Source: PALSA-1440 sp050011195 (GTDB taxonomy: Bacteria > Verrucomicrobiota > Verrucomicrobiia > Limisphaerales > UBA8199). From it: a DNA stretch of 64,000 nucleotides. A model generated the notes under the pieces. That model was not told the origin of the DNA. It saw nothing but the letters and a program-made list of their open reading frames with translations, and ran no database searches. Made by a program: the position numbers and the translations under genes. Position 1 is the stretch's first letter. Every line of letters starts with the position of its first letter. This document shows, one piece after another, positions 57,603-64,000 of the stretch. The stretch lies in the NCBI GenBank assembly GCA_050011195.1, contig JBEKJO010000001.1:39416-103415 (forward strand), read 5' to 3'.

Positions 57603-58889
57603 ATGACGTTGACCGAGCAAATGACCCATCTGGCTAAACAAGCCAGGGCCGCTTCGCGCGACCTCTCCCGGCTGCCCACCGCCGCCAAGAACGCCTGCCT
57701 CCTCGCTATGGCCGGCGCGCTCGAACGAAGCGCTCCCGCCATCAAAGACGCCAACGCCCTCGATATGGAGGTCGGCGCGAAGCTGGGCCTTTCCTCCGCC
57801 ATGCTCGACCGGCTCAAACTTGATGACCAACGCATCGCGGCTATGGCCAGGGGCCTGCGCGAAGTCGCCGCCCTGCCCGACCCCGTTGGGCGCGTGCTCG
57901 ACGAACGCGTCCGCCCCAACGGCCTGAAACTTCAGAAGGTCAGCACGCCGATAGGTGTCGTGGTCATCATTTACGAGTCGCGCCCCAACGTCACCGCCGA
58001 TGCCGCCAGCCTCTGCTTCAAGTCCGGCAATGCCACCATCCTGCGCGGCGGCAAAGAGGCCCTGAACTCGAACCTGGCCATCGCGCGAATCATGATCGAG
58101 GCCGGCCAGCGCACGCTCCCGGCGTTTCCCGGGCACGCCATCCAGGTTGTGCCCACGACCGACCGCGAGGCCATCAAGGAGCTGCTCTCGCTGACGCAAT
58201 ACGTGGATTTGTGCATGCCCCGCGGCGGCGAGGGCCTGATCCGCGCCGTCGCCGAGTGCTCGAAGGTGCCCGTCATCAAGCATTACAAGGGCGTCTGCCA
58301 CGTCTATGTGGATGCCGATGCCGATTTGAAGATGGCGGAGGCCATCGTGCTCAACGCCAAGCTCCAGCGCCCCGCCGTCTGCAACGCGATGGAAACCCTG
58401 CTGGTGGACCGCAAAATCGCCTCTGCCTTTCTGCCCGTGATGGGTCAACGCCTCTCCGAGCGGAACGTCCAGCTCCGAGCGGATGCCGAAGCCGAAGCGA
58501 TTCTGAAATCCGCACTCCGCTCTCCGCACTCCGAAATCCGGCGGGCGACCGAGCAGGATTGGTTCACCGAATACAACGACTACATCCTCAACGTTCGGGT
58601 GGTCGATGGGGTGCGCCAGGCCATTGACCACATCAACCATTACGGCTCGGCCCACTCCGACAGCATCGTCACGCGCGATGAGGCGCGCGCGAAGCAGTTC
58701 CTCAACGAAGTGGATTCCGCCACGGTCTATTGGAACGCCTCGACCCGCTTCACTGACGGCGGCGAGTTCGGCATGGGCGCCGAAATCGGCATCAGCACCG
58801 ACAAGATCGGCGCGCGCGGTCCGATGGGCCTCGAGGAACTGACCAGCTACAAGTGGATCGGCATTGGCACTGGGCAAGTGAGGAGCTGA
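57603..58889 (+). CDS. proA: Gamma-glutamyl phosphate reductase
   Basis: The product has 428 residues from the ATG at 57603. KVSTPIGVVVIIYESRPNVT, ASLCFKSGNATILRGGKEAL, the catalytic Cys in RPAVCNAMETLLVDRK and SKVPVIKHYKGVCHVY are present. It reduces gamma-glutamyl phosphate to the semialdehyde in proline synthesis. Residues about 302-313 (SALRSPHSEIRR) come from a five-unit 7-bp array (58505-58539) inserted in frame just before EQDWFTEYNDYILNVRVVDG. The rest is intact, so the enzyme is probably functional. proB is not adjacent. Confidence 0.95.
   Translation: MTLTEQMTHLAKQARAASRDLSRLPTAAKNACLLAMAGALERSAPAIKDANALDMEVGAKLGLSSAMLDRLKLDDQRIAAMARGLREVAALPDPVGRVLDERVRPNGLKLQKVSTPIGVVVIIYESRPNVTADAASLCFKSGNATILRGGKEALNSNLAIARIMIEAGQRTLPAFPGHAIQVVPTTDREAIKELLSLTQYVDLCMPRGGEGLIRAVAECSKVPVIKHYKGVCHVYVDADADLKMAEAIVLNAKLQRPAVCNAMETLLVDRKIASAFLPVMGQRLSERNVQLRADAEAEAILKSALRSPHSEIRRATEQDWFTEYNDYILNVRVVDGVRQAIDHINHYGSAHSDSIVTRDEARAKQFLNEVDSATVYWNASTRFTDGGEFGMGAEIGISTDKIGARGPMGLEELTSYKWIGIGTGQVRS
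58505..58539. repeat. In-frame 7-bp array (5 units) inside proA
   Basis: GAAATCC, GCACTCC, GCTCTCC, GCACTCC and GAAATCC. It lies in a surface-loop region between conserved blocks of ProA and lengthens the loop by about 12 residues. Confidence 0.85.
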
Positions 58890-58928
58890 AGCCGGACGCT
58901 TCAGAACGCGTTTATGAGACCACAGCAT

Positions 58929-58955
58929 CTCATTAACACCTCGCTTCAGCGAGGT
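58929..58955. repeat. Dispersed TTCA-loop hairpin, second copy
   Basis: CTCATTAACACC leads into ACCTCGC-TTCA-GCGAGGT (stem 58938-58955), located 49 nt after the proA stop. It is the covarying partner of the copy at 55822-55850. Confidence 0.85.
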
Positions 58956-59020
58956 GGTCTTGCCGCGGCGGGAGGAGGAGGAGGGCGCCTCTTGAGGGCG
59001 CGTTGCCCAAACCCCTCAGT

Positions 59021-59123
59021 GGTAGGGCGTGCTATCCTCAGCGCGCCGCGACCATCTGCAGATGTCCGCTACGCACCGGTTTTTACGACCTCCCACGGCG
59101 CGCTGAGGACAGCACGCCCCACC
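59021..59123. repeat. Inverted-repeat element with 28-bp arms next to a start codon
   Basis: The arms 59021-59048 and 59096-59123 are complementary except at two positions, with a 47-nt centre. The left arm starts GGTAGGGCGTGCTATCC. It ends 5 nt before the GTG at 59129. Non-autonomous mobile elements (MITEs) look like this, but no target-site duplication is evident. Confidence 0.8.
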
Positions 59124-59128
59124 TTCAA

Positions 59129-60466
59129 GTGACCTCAGCAATCCTAACCTCTCCACCTGCTGACGCAGCCGAGCGCGCTCGTTTCGTTCGCGAGCGCCTG
59201 CCGGCGGAAGGCCTGTTCGCCAATCACGATTGGCGGACCTCGCCGGTCCCTTGCCCTCTCGGACCGGCCCTGGCGAAGGAAGTGGAATCGCTCGGGCGCG
59301 TGCTGCTGCAGTTCTATCGCGCCGTCAACCTGCTTTACCGGAAGAGCGCCGAGGGCCAGCAGCCCGAGTGGGTCGCCCGCTGGCTCGACCAGGGCAAGCC
59401 CGCCGACCTTGTCGCACTCCAGCGCTCCCCTGCCCTCAAAAACGAAGTGCCGCGCGTCATCCGCCCGGACCTCTTGCTCACGGAACACGGCCTCAGCGTC
59501 ACGGAACTCGATTCCGTGCCCGGCGGCATCGGCCTCACCGGCTGGCTCAACCAGACTTACTCGGCAATGGGCGCGGAAGTCCTCGGCGGGGCGGACGGGA
59601 TGTTGCGCGGGTTCGCCAGTATCTTCGGTGATGCCCCCACGGTGCATATCGTCGTGTCCGAAGAGGCGGCCACCTATCGCCCGGAAATGATCTGGCTGGC
59701 CAGCCAGTTGGGAAGCACGAGGTTCAAGGTTCAAGACTCCAGATTCGAGGCATTCGCTGATGGTGACGCCGCCTACCGCTTCTTCGAGTTGTTCGACCTC
59801 GCCAACGTGCCGAACGCCAAGAGGACCTTCGACCTTGCCGCCGCCAGGCGGATTCGCCTCACGCCGCCGCCCAAGCCGCTCTTTGAAGAGAAGATGCTCT
59901 TCGCGCTGCTCTGGAACCGAAACCTCCGCGGTTTCTGGCGGCAGGAACTGGGCGACGGTTTCTTTCACCGGTTGCTCAGCCTGGTTCCTTACACTTGGCT
60001 GGTCGATCCCGCTCCCCTGCCCCCGCACGCCGCCATTCCCGAGTTGAACCTGACCGACTGGCGCCAGCTCAAGGCGCTCTCCCAAAAGGAGCGCGACCTG
60101 ATCCTGAAAGTCTCCGGCTTCTCGGCCCGCGCGTGGGGCGCGCGCGGCGTCTATCTCGGCAGCGACCTCTCGCACGCGGATTGGGCGGCGGCGGTGGATG
60201 AGGCCCTCGCCAATTTCGGGCGTTCCCCCTCCGTCCTGCAGCGTTATCACAAGCCGGGCCTGGTCGAGGCCCAATGGTTCGATTTCGAGCACCACCAGCT
60301 TGTGCCCATGAAAGGACGCGTGCGCCTTTGTCCTTATTACTTCGTCGCCGGCGACGGCGACGCCGCGCGCGCCCAACTCGGCGGGGTACTGGCCACGATT
60401 TGCCCACCCGACAAGAAGATCATTCACGGCATGACGGATGCGGTTTTCAGCCCCTGCTCCATCTAA
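59129..60466 (+). CDS. Uncharacterised protein, possibly ATP-grasp-like (445 aa)
   Basis: The GTG at 59129 is preferred because upstream sequence is an inverted repeat. Notable blocks are RPDLLLTEHGLSVTELDSVP, GGIGLTGWLNQTY, KVSGFSARAWGARGVYLGSD and KKIIHGMTDAVFSPC. The 'ELDSVPGG...' and 'G...WGARGVYLG' stretches resemble the nucleotide-binding loops of circularly permuted ATP-grasp ligases, but I am not certain. A 7-bp array at 59720-59747 adds in-frame TRFKVQDSRFE. There is no signal peptide, so it is a cytosolic protein. It is followed by marC after a nonamer array. Confidence 0.7.
   Translation: MTSAILTSPPADAAERARFVRERLPAEGLFANHDWRTSPVPCPLGPALAKEVESLGRVLLQFYRAVNLLYRKSAEGQQPEWVARWLDQGKPADLVALQRSPALKNEVPRVIRPDLLLTEHGLSVTELDSVPGGIGLTGWLNQTYSAMGAEVLGGADGMLRGFASIFGDAPTVHIVVSEEAATYRPEMIWLASQLGSTRFKVQDSRFEAFADGDAAYRFFELFDLANVPNAKRTFDLAAARRIRLTPPPKPLFEEKMLFALLWNRNLRGFWRQELGDGFFHRLLSLVPYTWLVDPAPLPPHAAIPELNLTDWRQLKALSQKERDLILKVSGFSARAWGARGVYLGSDLSHADWAAAVDEALANFGRSPSVLQRYHKPGLVEAQWFDFEHHQLVPMKGRVRLCPYYFVAGDGDAARAQLGGVLATICPPDKKIIHGMTDAVFSPCSI
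59720..59747. repeat. In-frame 7-bp array (AGGTTCA family, 4 units)
   Basis: AGGTTCA, AGGTTCA, AGACTCC and AGATTCG lie inside the 59129-60466 gene and are read as a charged 9-10 residue segment. Confidence 0.75.
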
Positions 60467-60507
60467 CTCATTCAACTCATTTAACCATGTAACCCATGTA
60501 ACTTAAC
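60464..60507. repeat. 9-bp array (TAACTCATT family) starting at a stop codon
   Basis: TAACTCATT, CAACTCATT, TAACCATG (8-mer), TAACCCATG and TAACTTAAC. The first TAA is the stop of the preceding gene, and the array ends 4 nt before the marC GTG. Confidence 0.85.
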
Positions 60508-60511
60508 CGCC

Positions 60512-61156
60512 GTGTCTCTCCCCGAATACATCCTTCTGGCCACCAGCTCCCTGTTCGTGATCGTGGACCCGCTGGCGACGGTGCCGGCCTTCCTCGCCAT
60601 GACGCCGACGGACACGCCGGAACAGCGGATCAAAATGGCCCGGCTCGCCTGTTGCGTGGCGGCGGGAGTGCTGCTGGCCTTCGCCATCGCGGGGAAGTGG
60701 ATCTTCAAGTTCCTGGGCATCACCATGCCCGCCTTCCAGCTCGCCGCCAGCGTGGTTCTGCTTTTGGTCGCGCTCGACATGTTGCGGGCGCAGCGCTCGC
60801 GCGTTCAGGAAACCTCGGAGGAAACCACTGCCGGCATCGCAAAGACGGACATCGCCGTAACGCCGCTGGCGATTCCCATGTTGTCCGGCCCCGGGGCCAT
60901 CTCCACGGCGGTCTTGCTCCATCACCAGGCCGCCACCTTGGGCCAACGCGTCGCCCTGTATCTGTGCATCGGGGCCGTTTGCCTGGCCAGCTATCTGATC
61001 CTCCGCCTTTCGGCGCGCGGAGCCCGCTGGCTCAGCCCGATTGCATTGAATGTCACCGCGCGCATCATGGGCCTGCTCCTCGCGGCAGTGGCGATTCAGT
61101 TCATGCTCAATGCTCTCCGGCAACTGAACCCGGCTTGGCTCCCGGCCACGGCCTGA
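60512..61156 (+). CDS. MarC-family integral membrane protein
   Basis: The product has 214 residues from the GTG at 60512. Six helices: YILLATSSLFVIVDPLATVP (with the conserved F/N-x-I-D-P), LACCVAAGVLLAFAIAGKWI and LAASVVLLLVALDML, then ITVTPL-like DIAVTPLAIPMLSGPGAIST, the family signature. It sits in the inner membrane with unknown transport or other role; the old link with multiple antibiotic resistance was not upheld. No Shine-Dalgarno is visible because the leader is a nonamer array. Confidence 0.9.
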   Translation: MSLPEYILLATSSLFVIVDPLATVPAFLAMTPTDTPEQRIKMARLACCVAAGVLLAFAIAGKWIFKFLGITMPAFQLAASVVLLLVALDMLRAQRSRVQETSEETTAGIAKTDIAVTPLAIPMLSGPGAISTAVLLHHQAATLGQRVALYLCIGAVCLASYLILRLSARGARWLSPIALNVTARIMGLLLAAVAIQFMLNALRQLNPAWLPATA

Positions 61157-61243
61157 AGCCAACCGGCCTTCTCCCCATTCCCTGGACGGAATGATTCTAC
61201 ACAAAAGCACTTGCACAAGAGAAAAGCTCAGGCATTATTAAAT

Positions 61244-61320
<77 letters not shown>

Positions 61321-61325
61321 ATTCT

Positions 61326-61360
61326 CCCGTTGCAACTTACGTAGTTGCAATGGGTTTCTT
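61326..61360 (+). terminator. Intrinsic terminator after tRNA-fMet
   Basis: The stem CCCGTTGCAACT (61326-61337) pairs with AGTTGCAATGGG (61343-61354), with one G-T pair, across TACGT and followed by TTTCTTCGTTTT. The perfect inner palindrome TTGCAACT/AGTTGCAA could also serve as an integrase core site, since it lies 10 nt past the tRNA 3' end. Confidence 0.75.
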
Positions 61361-61400
61361 CGTTTTGGCCCGCCTGAGCCAAAACCCCATGCACCTGCAA

Positions 61401-61445
61401 TGTACCCCACGGAACCGCACCGAATATGGGTACAATTTGGGTACA
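61401..61445. promoter_or_regulatory. Three GGGTACA sites, candidate integrase/excisionase arm sites
   Basis: TGTACCC at 61401-61407 is inverted; GGGTACA lies at 61428-61434 and again at 61439-61445, exactly 11 bp apart (one helical turn). Located between the tRNA and the Xis/Int operon, they suit binding of a small recombination-directionality protein or integrase arm domain. There is no direct proof. Confidence 0.4.
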
Positions 61446-61667
61446 GAATTCTTCGCGGACACCTGCGGCGGCAGCCATGTACAAGGAATGTTGCACCGCG
61501 GTTGAGCAGCTCCGTTCCTCTGATCCCAGGAACTGATCACCCCCCGCGCAAGGCGAATCACATCCGCAGTCGCGGCCCGGGGAACCTCGTCGCCTACAGC
61601 ACCGAGATTACGTTCCGAGCCGTACCCTGGAGTGTAAAGTCCAAACTGCGGGGATGTGTTACCACGA

Positions 61668-62300
61668 ATGGCGATGATTGGAATTCAGCCATTCGAAGGA
61701 TCAGCCTGCGCAGCAGGGCGCGAGGCGCCCCAGCAGCTGCTTCGTCGCCGTGTGGCCGCGGTAGTCGCCCAGTATCCGCGTCGTTGGATCCGTGCCGCTG
61801 AGGCGCAGAGTTTGGTGACCAGCCGCCGAATCTACGACGGTTTCAGGCAGGCTGGTCGGCTCTGCGCAATCATCAGGACGTCCCGCTGCACCCTCTATCG
61901 GCTGGGTGATGTCGTTGCGTGCATGCTTCATCACGAGGACTGCGTGTCCCCAGATGATGCTGCTGGCCGCAAACTAGAGGGCTGCGAAAACTCCGCAAAG
62001 GAAATCAACGTCCTTGTCAGCGAGCTTCTGAGTGAGAAGATTAACCCTTGGGTCCGGGCGACCGCACTGCCAGCGCTGTTCACCAGTCGTCAAATCTACC
62101 TCCGCTGTCGCCGAGCCGGTTGGCTGATCCCCCGCAAAGCAGCACACCGCTGTGTGATCTACTCCTTCGAGGATGTTCTGGCCTGCTGGCACCGCGTCGA
62201 GCGCGAAGGCGTCCCGCCCAGTAGCGCTGAACGCGCTCCTAAACCGACAAAGGTTCGCCGTTCCTGCGGTAAAAAGCGGCCAAACACGTCGCTGAAGTGA
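61668..62300 (+). CDS. Excisionase-like DNA-binding protein with duplicated MerR/HTH-17-type domain
   Basis: The product has 210 residues if started at the ATG at 61668 (GTG 61656 and ATG 61674 are alternatives). Two similar units of about 45 residues are visible: LVTSRRIYDGFRQAGRLCAI...LYRLGDVVACMLHHED and LFTSRQIYLRCRRAGWLIPR...IYSFEDVLACWHRVER. Each looks like a winged-helix excisionase domain. The C-terminus is Lys/Arg-rich. Its TGA overlaps the integrase GTG (GTGA), so the two are coupled. The likely role is to direct excision or regulate the integrase. Confidence 0.65.
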   Translation: MAMIGIQPFEGSACAAGREAPQQLLRRRVAAVVAQYPRRWIRAAEAQSLVTSRRIYDGFRQAGRLCAIIRTSRCTLYRLGDVVACMLHHEDCVSPDDAAGRKLEGCENSAKEINVLVSELLSEKINPWVRATALPALFTSRQIYLRCRRAGWLIPRKAAHRCVIYSFEDVLACWHRVEREGVPPSSAERAPKPTKVRRSCGKKRPNTSLK

Positions 62301-63535
62301 GTCGCAAGCAACAGAAGAAGCTCAGGCGGCGCTTTGGCGTGAGGCCAAGGAAGAAGATCGTCCATGGCAAAGTCTATTGGGTTGTCTGGCTGGGCAAGCG
62401 GTTGACCGGCAGCAAGGGCAAAGCGCATTATTTCTCAGGCCGCAAGGCCGCCGCCCGATTCATTAACCGGACCCAGATCGACCGGGAACAACGGGGCCAG
62501 GATGCATTCTGCATTTCGACCAAGCTCCGCTTGGAGGCAGCAGACTGCTCGCGGCGGTTGGAGGCGGTCGGCGCCACTCTGACAATGGCGGCCGATTATT
62601 ACCTGGAACGGGCGCCCATTCCGGGAAAGGATCAGAAATACGAATTGACGTGCGACGCGTTTATCGAATCGCGCCGAAAAAAGAAGCGCCGCTCGCGCAC
62701 CATTGTTCAGTATGAGAGTTACCGCCGAATCACGTCGCAGGAGTTCGGCAAGCTTGCAGTTCGGGAGATCCTCCGCGAAGACCTTGAAGACTGGGTTGAA
62801 GAGCATCCGGGATGGGAGGCGCGGACGCAGCGGAACTACATTAAGTTTTTCTGCACCCTGTTTAGTTTTGTCGTCAACAAAGGATGGCGGAGCGACAACC
62901 CGGCGAAGCTGATCGAACTGCCCAACGAGGAGGAACGCCCCCCTGGGTTTCTGCATCCCGACCAAGCGGCGGAATTGCTGCGACAGGCGTATTGGCGAGC
63001 CCGAGACCTGTTGCCAGCCATTGTGACCGGGCTGTTCGGCGGCCCGCGAAGGTCGGAATTGTGCCAACTGCTCTGCAGCGAGATGGATGTGGAGACGCGG
63101 CAGATCGAAATCAAAGGCATCAAGGCCAAAACGCGCCAAAGGCGGATTATCACCATCAATGACCTGCTCTTGGAATGGCTTGCTTTCGCCGGCTTTCCAG
63201 ACTCCGAGCACCTGACGATCAAACCGAGCCCTGATTGGTTTGGGGAACAACTGCACGAGGTGGCGGTTGCGGCGAAGATCGTTCCCTGGCCGCGCAACGG
63301 GTTGCGGCATACCTTTGGCACCTTTCACTACGCCAAATACCGCAACGAGAATTCGACCGCATCTGAGATGGGCAATACGCCAGACGTTGTCTTCAAGAAC
63401 TACCGCGCCCTGGTCAAGGAACCGCTGGTCAGTCAATTCTGGGATTTGACTCCAGCCAAGGTGCTGGGTCCGGAAGTTGTGTTCGACCAGAACCCTGGCG
63501 ATCCGACCAAGCTTCCGGCCACATTGCCGGCATAA
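62297..63535 (+). CDS. Tyrosine recombinase (integrase)
   Basis: The product has 412 residues from the GTG at 62297. The N-terminal basic region covers about 1-110 and the SAM-like core-binding domain about 110-205 (YESYRRITSQEFGKLAVREI). The catalytic domain has Arg in GGPRRSELCQLL, Lys near KGIKAKTRQRRIITI, the H-x2-R-equivalent RNGLRHTFGTFHYA and the nucleophile Tyr in VVFKNYRALVKEP. The Arg of the second box is replaced within RHTFG, as in some divergent families. Adjacent tRNA-fMet suggests integration there. The 3' end abuts a truncated helicase gene. Confidence 0.9.
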   Translation: MSRKQQKKLRRRFGVRPRKKIVHGKVYWVVWLGKRLTGSKGKAHYFSGRKAAARFINRTQIDREQRGQDAFCISTKLRLEAADCSRRLEAVGATLTMAADYYLERAPIPGKDQKYELTCDAFIESRRKKKRRSRTIVQYESYRRITSQEFGKLAVREILREDLEDWVEEHPGWEARTQRNYIKFFCTLFSFVVNKGWRSDNPAKLIELPNEEERPPGFLHPDQAAELLRQAYWRARDLLPAIVTGLFGGPRRSELCQLLCSEMDVETRQIEIKGIKAKTRQRRIITINDLLLEWLAFAGFPDSEHLTIKPSPDWFGEQLHEVAVAAKIVPWPRNGLRHTFGTFHYAKYRNENSTASEMGNTPDVVFKNYRALVKEPLVSQFWDLTPAKVLGPEVVFDQNPGDPTKLPATLPA

Positions 63536-63544
63536 TCCAGAGAT

Positions 63545-63879
63545 GCGCGTGGTGTCCCATCCAACAACTCACAGGCGAGTTTGCTCTGCTCCGCTGCGCG
63601 ATGCACCGGCGACAACAGCGCAGCCAGCTCCGCGCGGTTCTTCGTCCCGGCGTGTTCCTCCAAAGCGCGGCCCAACGGCAGATGCTGTACTTTGCCTCGC
63701 TCGGAAACGCGATGTGTATAGGTGACCAGGGAAGCGAACGGATAGGCCAGGTTGCGTTTGTTCTCCGCCAAATGAAAAGTGATGTGTCCCACCGTGTTCC
63801 AAACCGGGTCGCACTTTTGCAGATACGCGCGCGGGCGAGGCGGTGAAACTCTCGATCGGGCGCGCAGCAGTTGTCTGAG
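63545..63879 (-). pseudogene. Truncated SNF2-family helicase fragment
   Basis: The minus strand reads YLQKCDPVWNTVGHITFHLA, ENKRNLAYPFASLVTYTHRV, GKVQHLPLGRALEEHAGTKN and ALLSPVHRAAEQSKLACELL. This matches, from memory, a highly conserved stretch of large bacterial SNF2 helicases. The fragment is cut at about 63545, 10 bp from the integrase stop, and on the other side by a stop at 63880-63882 and a double-hairpin repeat. There are no helicase motifs, so it is a remnant. Confidence 0.6.
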
Positions 63880-63886
63880 TCAGCGA

Positions 63887-63934
63887 CCTCCGGCAAAGCC
63901 GGAGGCTTGAAAGCTGGGAGGCGGCAGAGCCGCC
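63887..63934. repeat. Double-hairpin repeat element
   Basis: CCTCCGGCAAAGCCGGAGG (63887-63905) and GGCGGCAGAGCCGCC (63920-63934) are two perfect short palindromes in tandem. They lie at the 5' break of the helicase remnant and may mark the insertion that disrupted it. Confidence 0.8.
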
Positions 63935-64000
63935 CTGCTCCGCTTCTCGAACGTTCCTCGTCAATCTCGGGCATCTCGTGAACTTCCCTCGCAATCCGCA

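Noticed and set aside
57558..58928. 456-codon minus-strand frame
   Set aside because: Shadow of proA caused by GC-rich codon bias.
61656..61667. GTG at 61656 as the excisionase start
   Set aside because: The purine-rich stretch is too close to it; the ATG at 61668 is a better distance away, though this remains uncertain.
63429..63994. Two other minus-strand frames over the helicase remnant
   Set aside because: Only the frame ending at 63792-63545 gives helicase-like sequence; the others are phase-shifted shadows.

Overview
The window is a GC-rich bacterial chromosome segment. Several traits point to the Verrucomicrobiota, probably a Limisphaerales/Pedosphaera-type lineage; this is inferred from gene content, with no phylogeny run. 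They are a PEP-CTERM protein, secreted Tat-dependent Gfo/Idh/MocA oxidoreductases, single prepilin-like genes with GFTLIEL-type N-termini, secreted proteins ending in an 'RFY' C-terminal motif, and many dispersed palindromic and short tandem repeats.

Layout. 1-1.1 kb: pdxH start and leuD (minus) plus a small conserved-looking protein. 1.2-4.2 kb: a NarL/LuxR-type response regulator and its PAS-GAF-PAS histidine kinase (minus). It is divergent from a miniature PEP-CTERM protein, a 1028-residue beta-propeller-repeat protein and a prepilin-like gene (plus). 9-12.4 kb: a Tat Gfo/Idh oxidoreductase, then an ECF sigma / zinc-finger anti-sigma pair. 12.8-18.9 kb: lepA, lepB, glgA and serS. 19-21.9 kb: a PemK/MazF-type toxin-antitoxin pair, an unknown membrane-anchored protein and a repeat-rich accessory strip that holds a decayed serS fragment and a striking 11-bp tandem repeat. 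22-30.6 kb: a second Gfo/Idh oxidoreductase, a lipoprotein with a pilin-like tail, a GH38-type alpha-mannosidase-like protein, tag and an MFS transporter.

30.6-44.1 kb is one long minus-strand ribosomal superoperon (rplB to rplQ, with secY, map, infA and rpoA) that ends in an intrinsic terminator. The usual rpsJ-rplC-rplD-rplW head and rpmD are not present. 44.5-60.5 kb holds cell-envelope and metabolic genes: an AmiE-like/NamZ fusion, SDR, SppA, an M24 peptidase, a DUF481 protein, a cysteine-rich PAS protein, an SGNH hydrolase, another prepilin-like gene, proA and an uncharacterised gene. 60.5-64 kb: marC, then tRNA-fMet followed by a translationally coupled excisionase-like/integrase pair and a truncated SNF2-helicase fragment, which looks like the end of an integrated element.

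Two cross-cutting patterns stand out. First, more than fifteen different 7-bp or 9-bp short tandem arrays occupy intergenic spacers, including several inside the ribosomal operon, and also run in frame through at least four coding genes. Second, palindromic repeats lie between the start codon and the export signal of four secreted proteins. Two of these are copies of the same 66-bp element, which carries a purine-rich stretch and an in-frame GTG.
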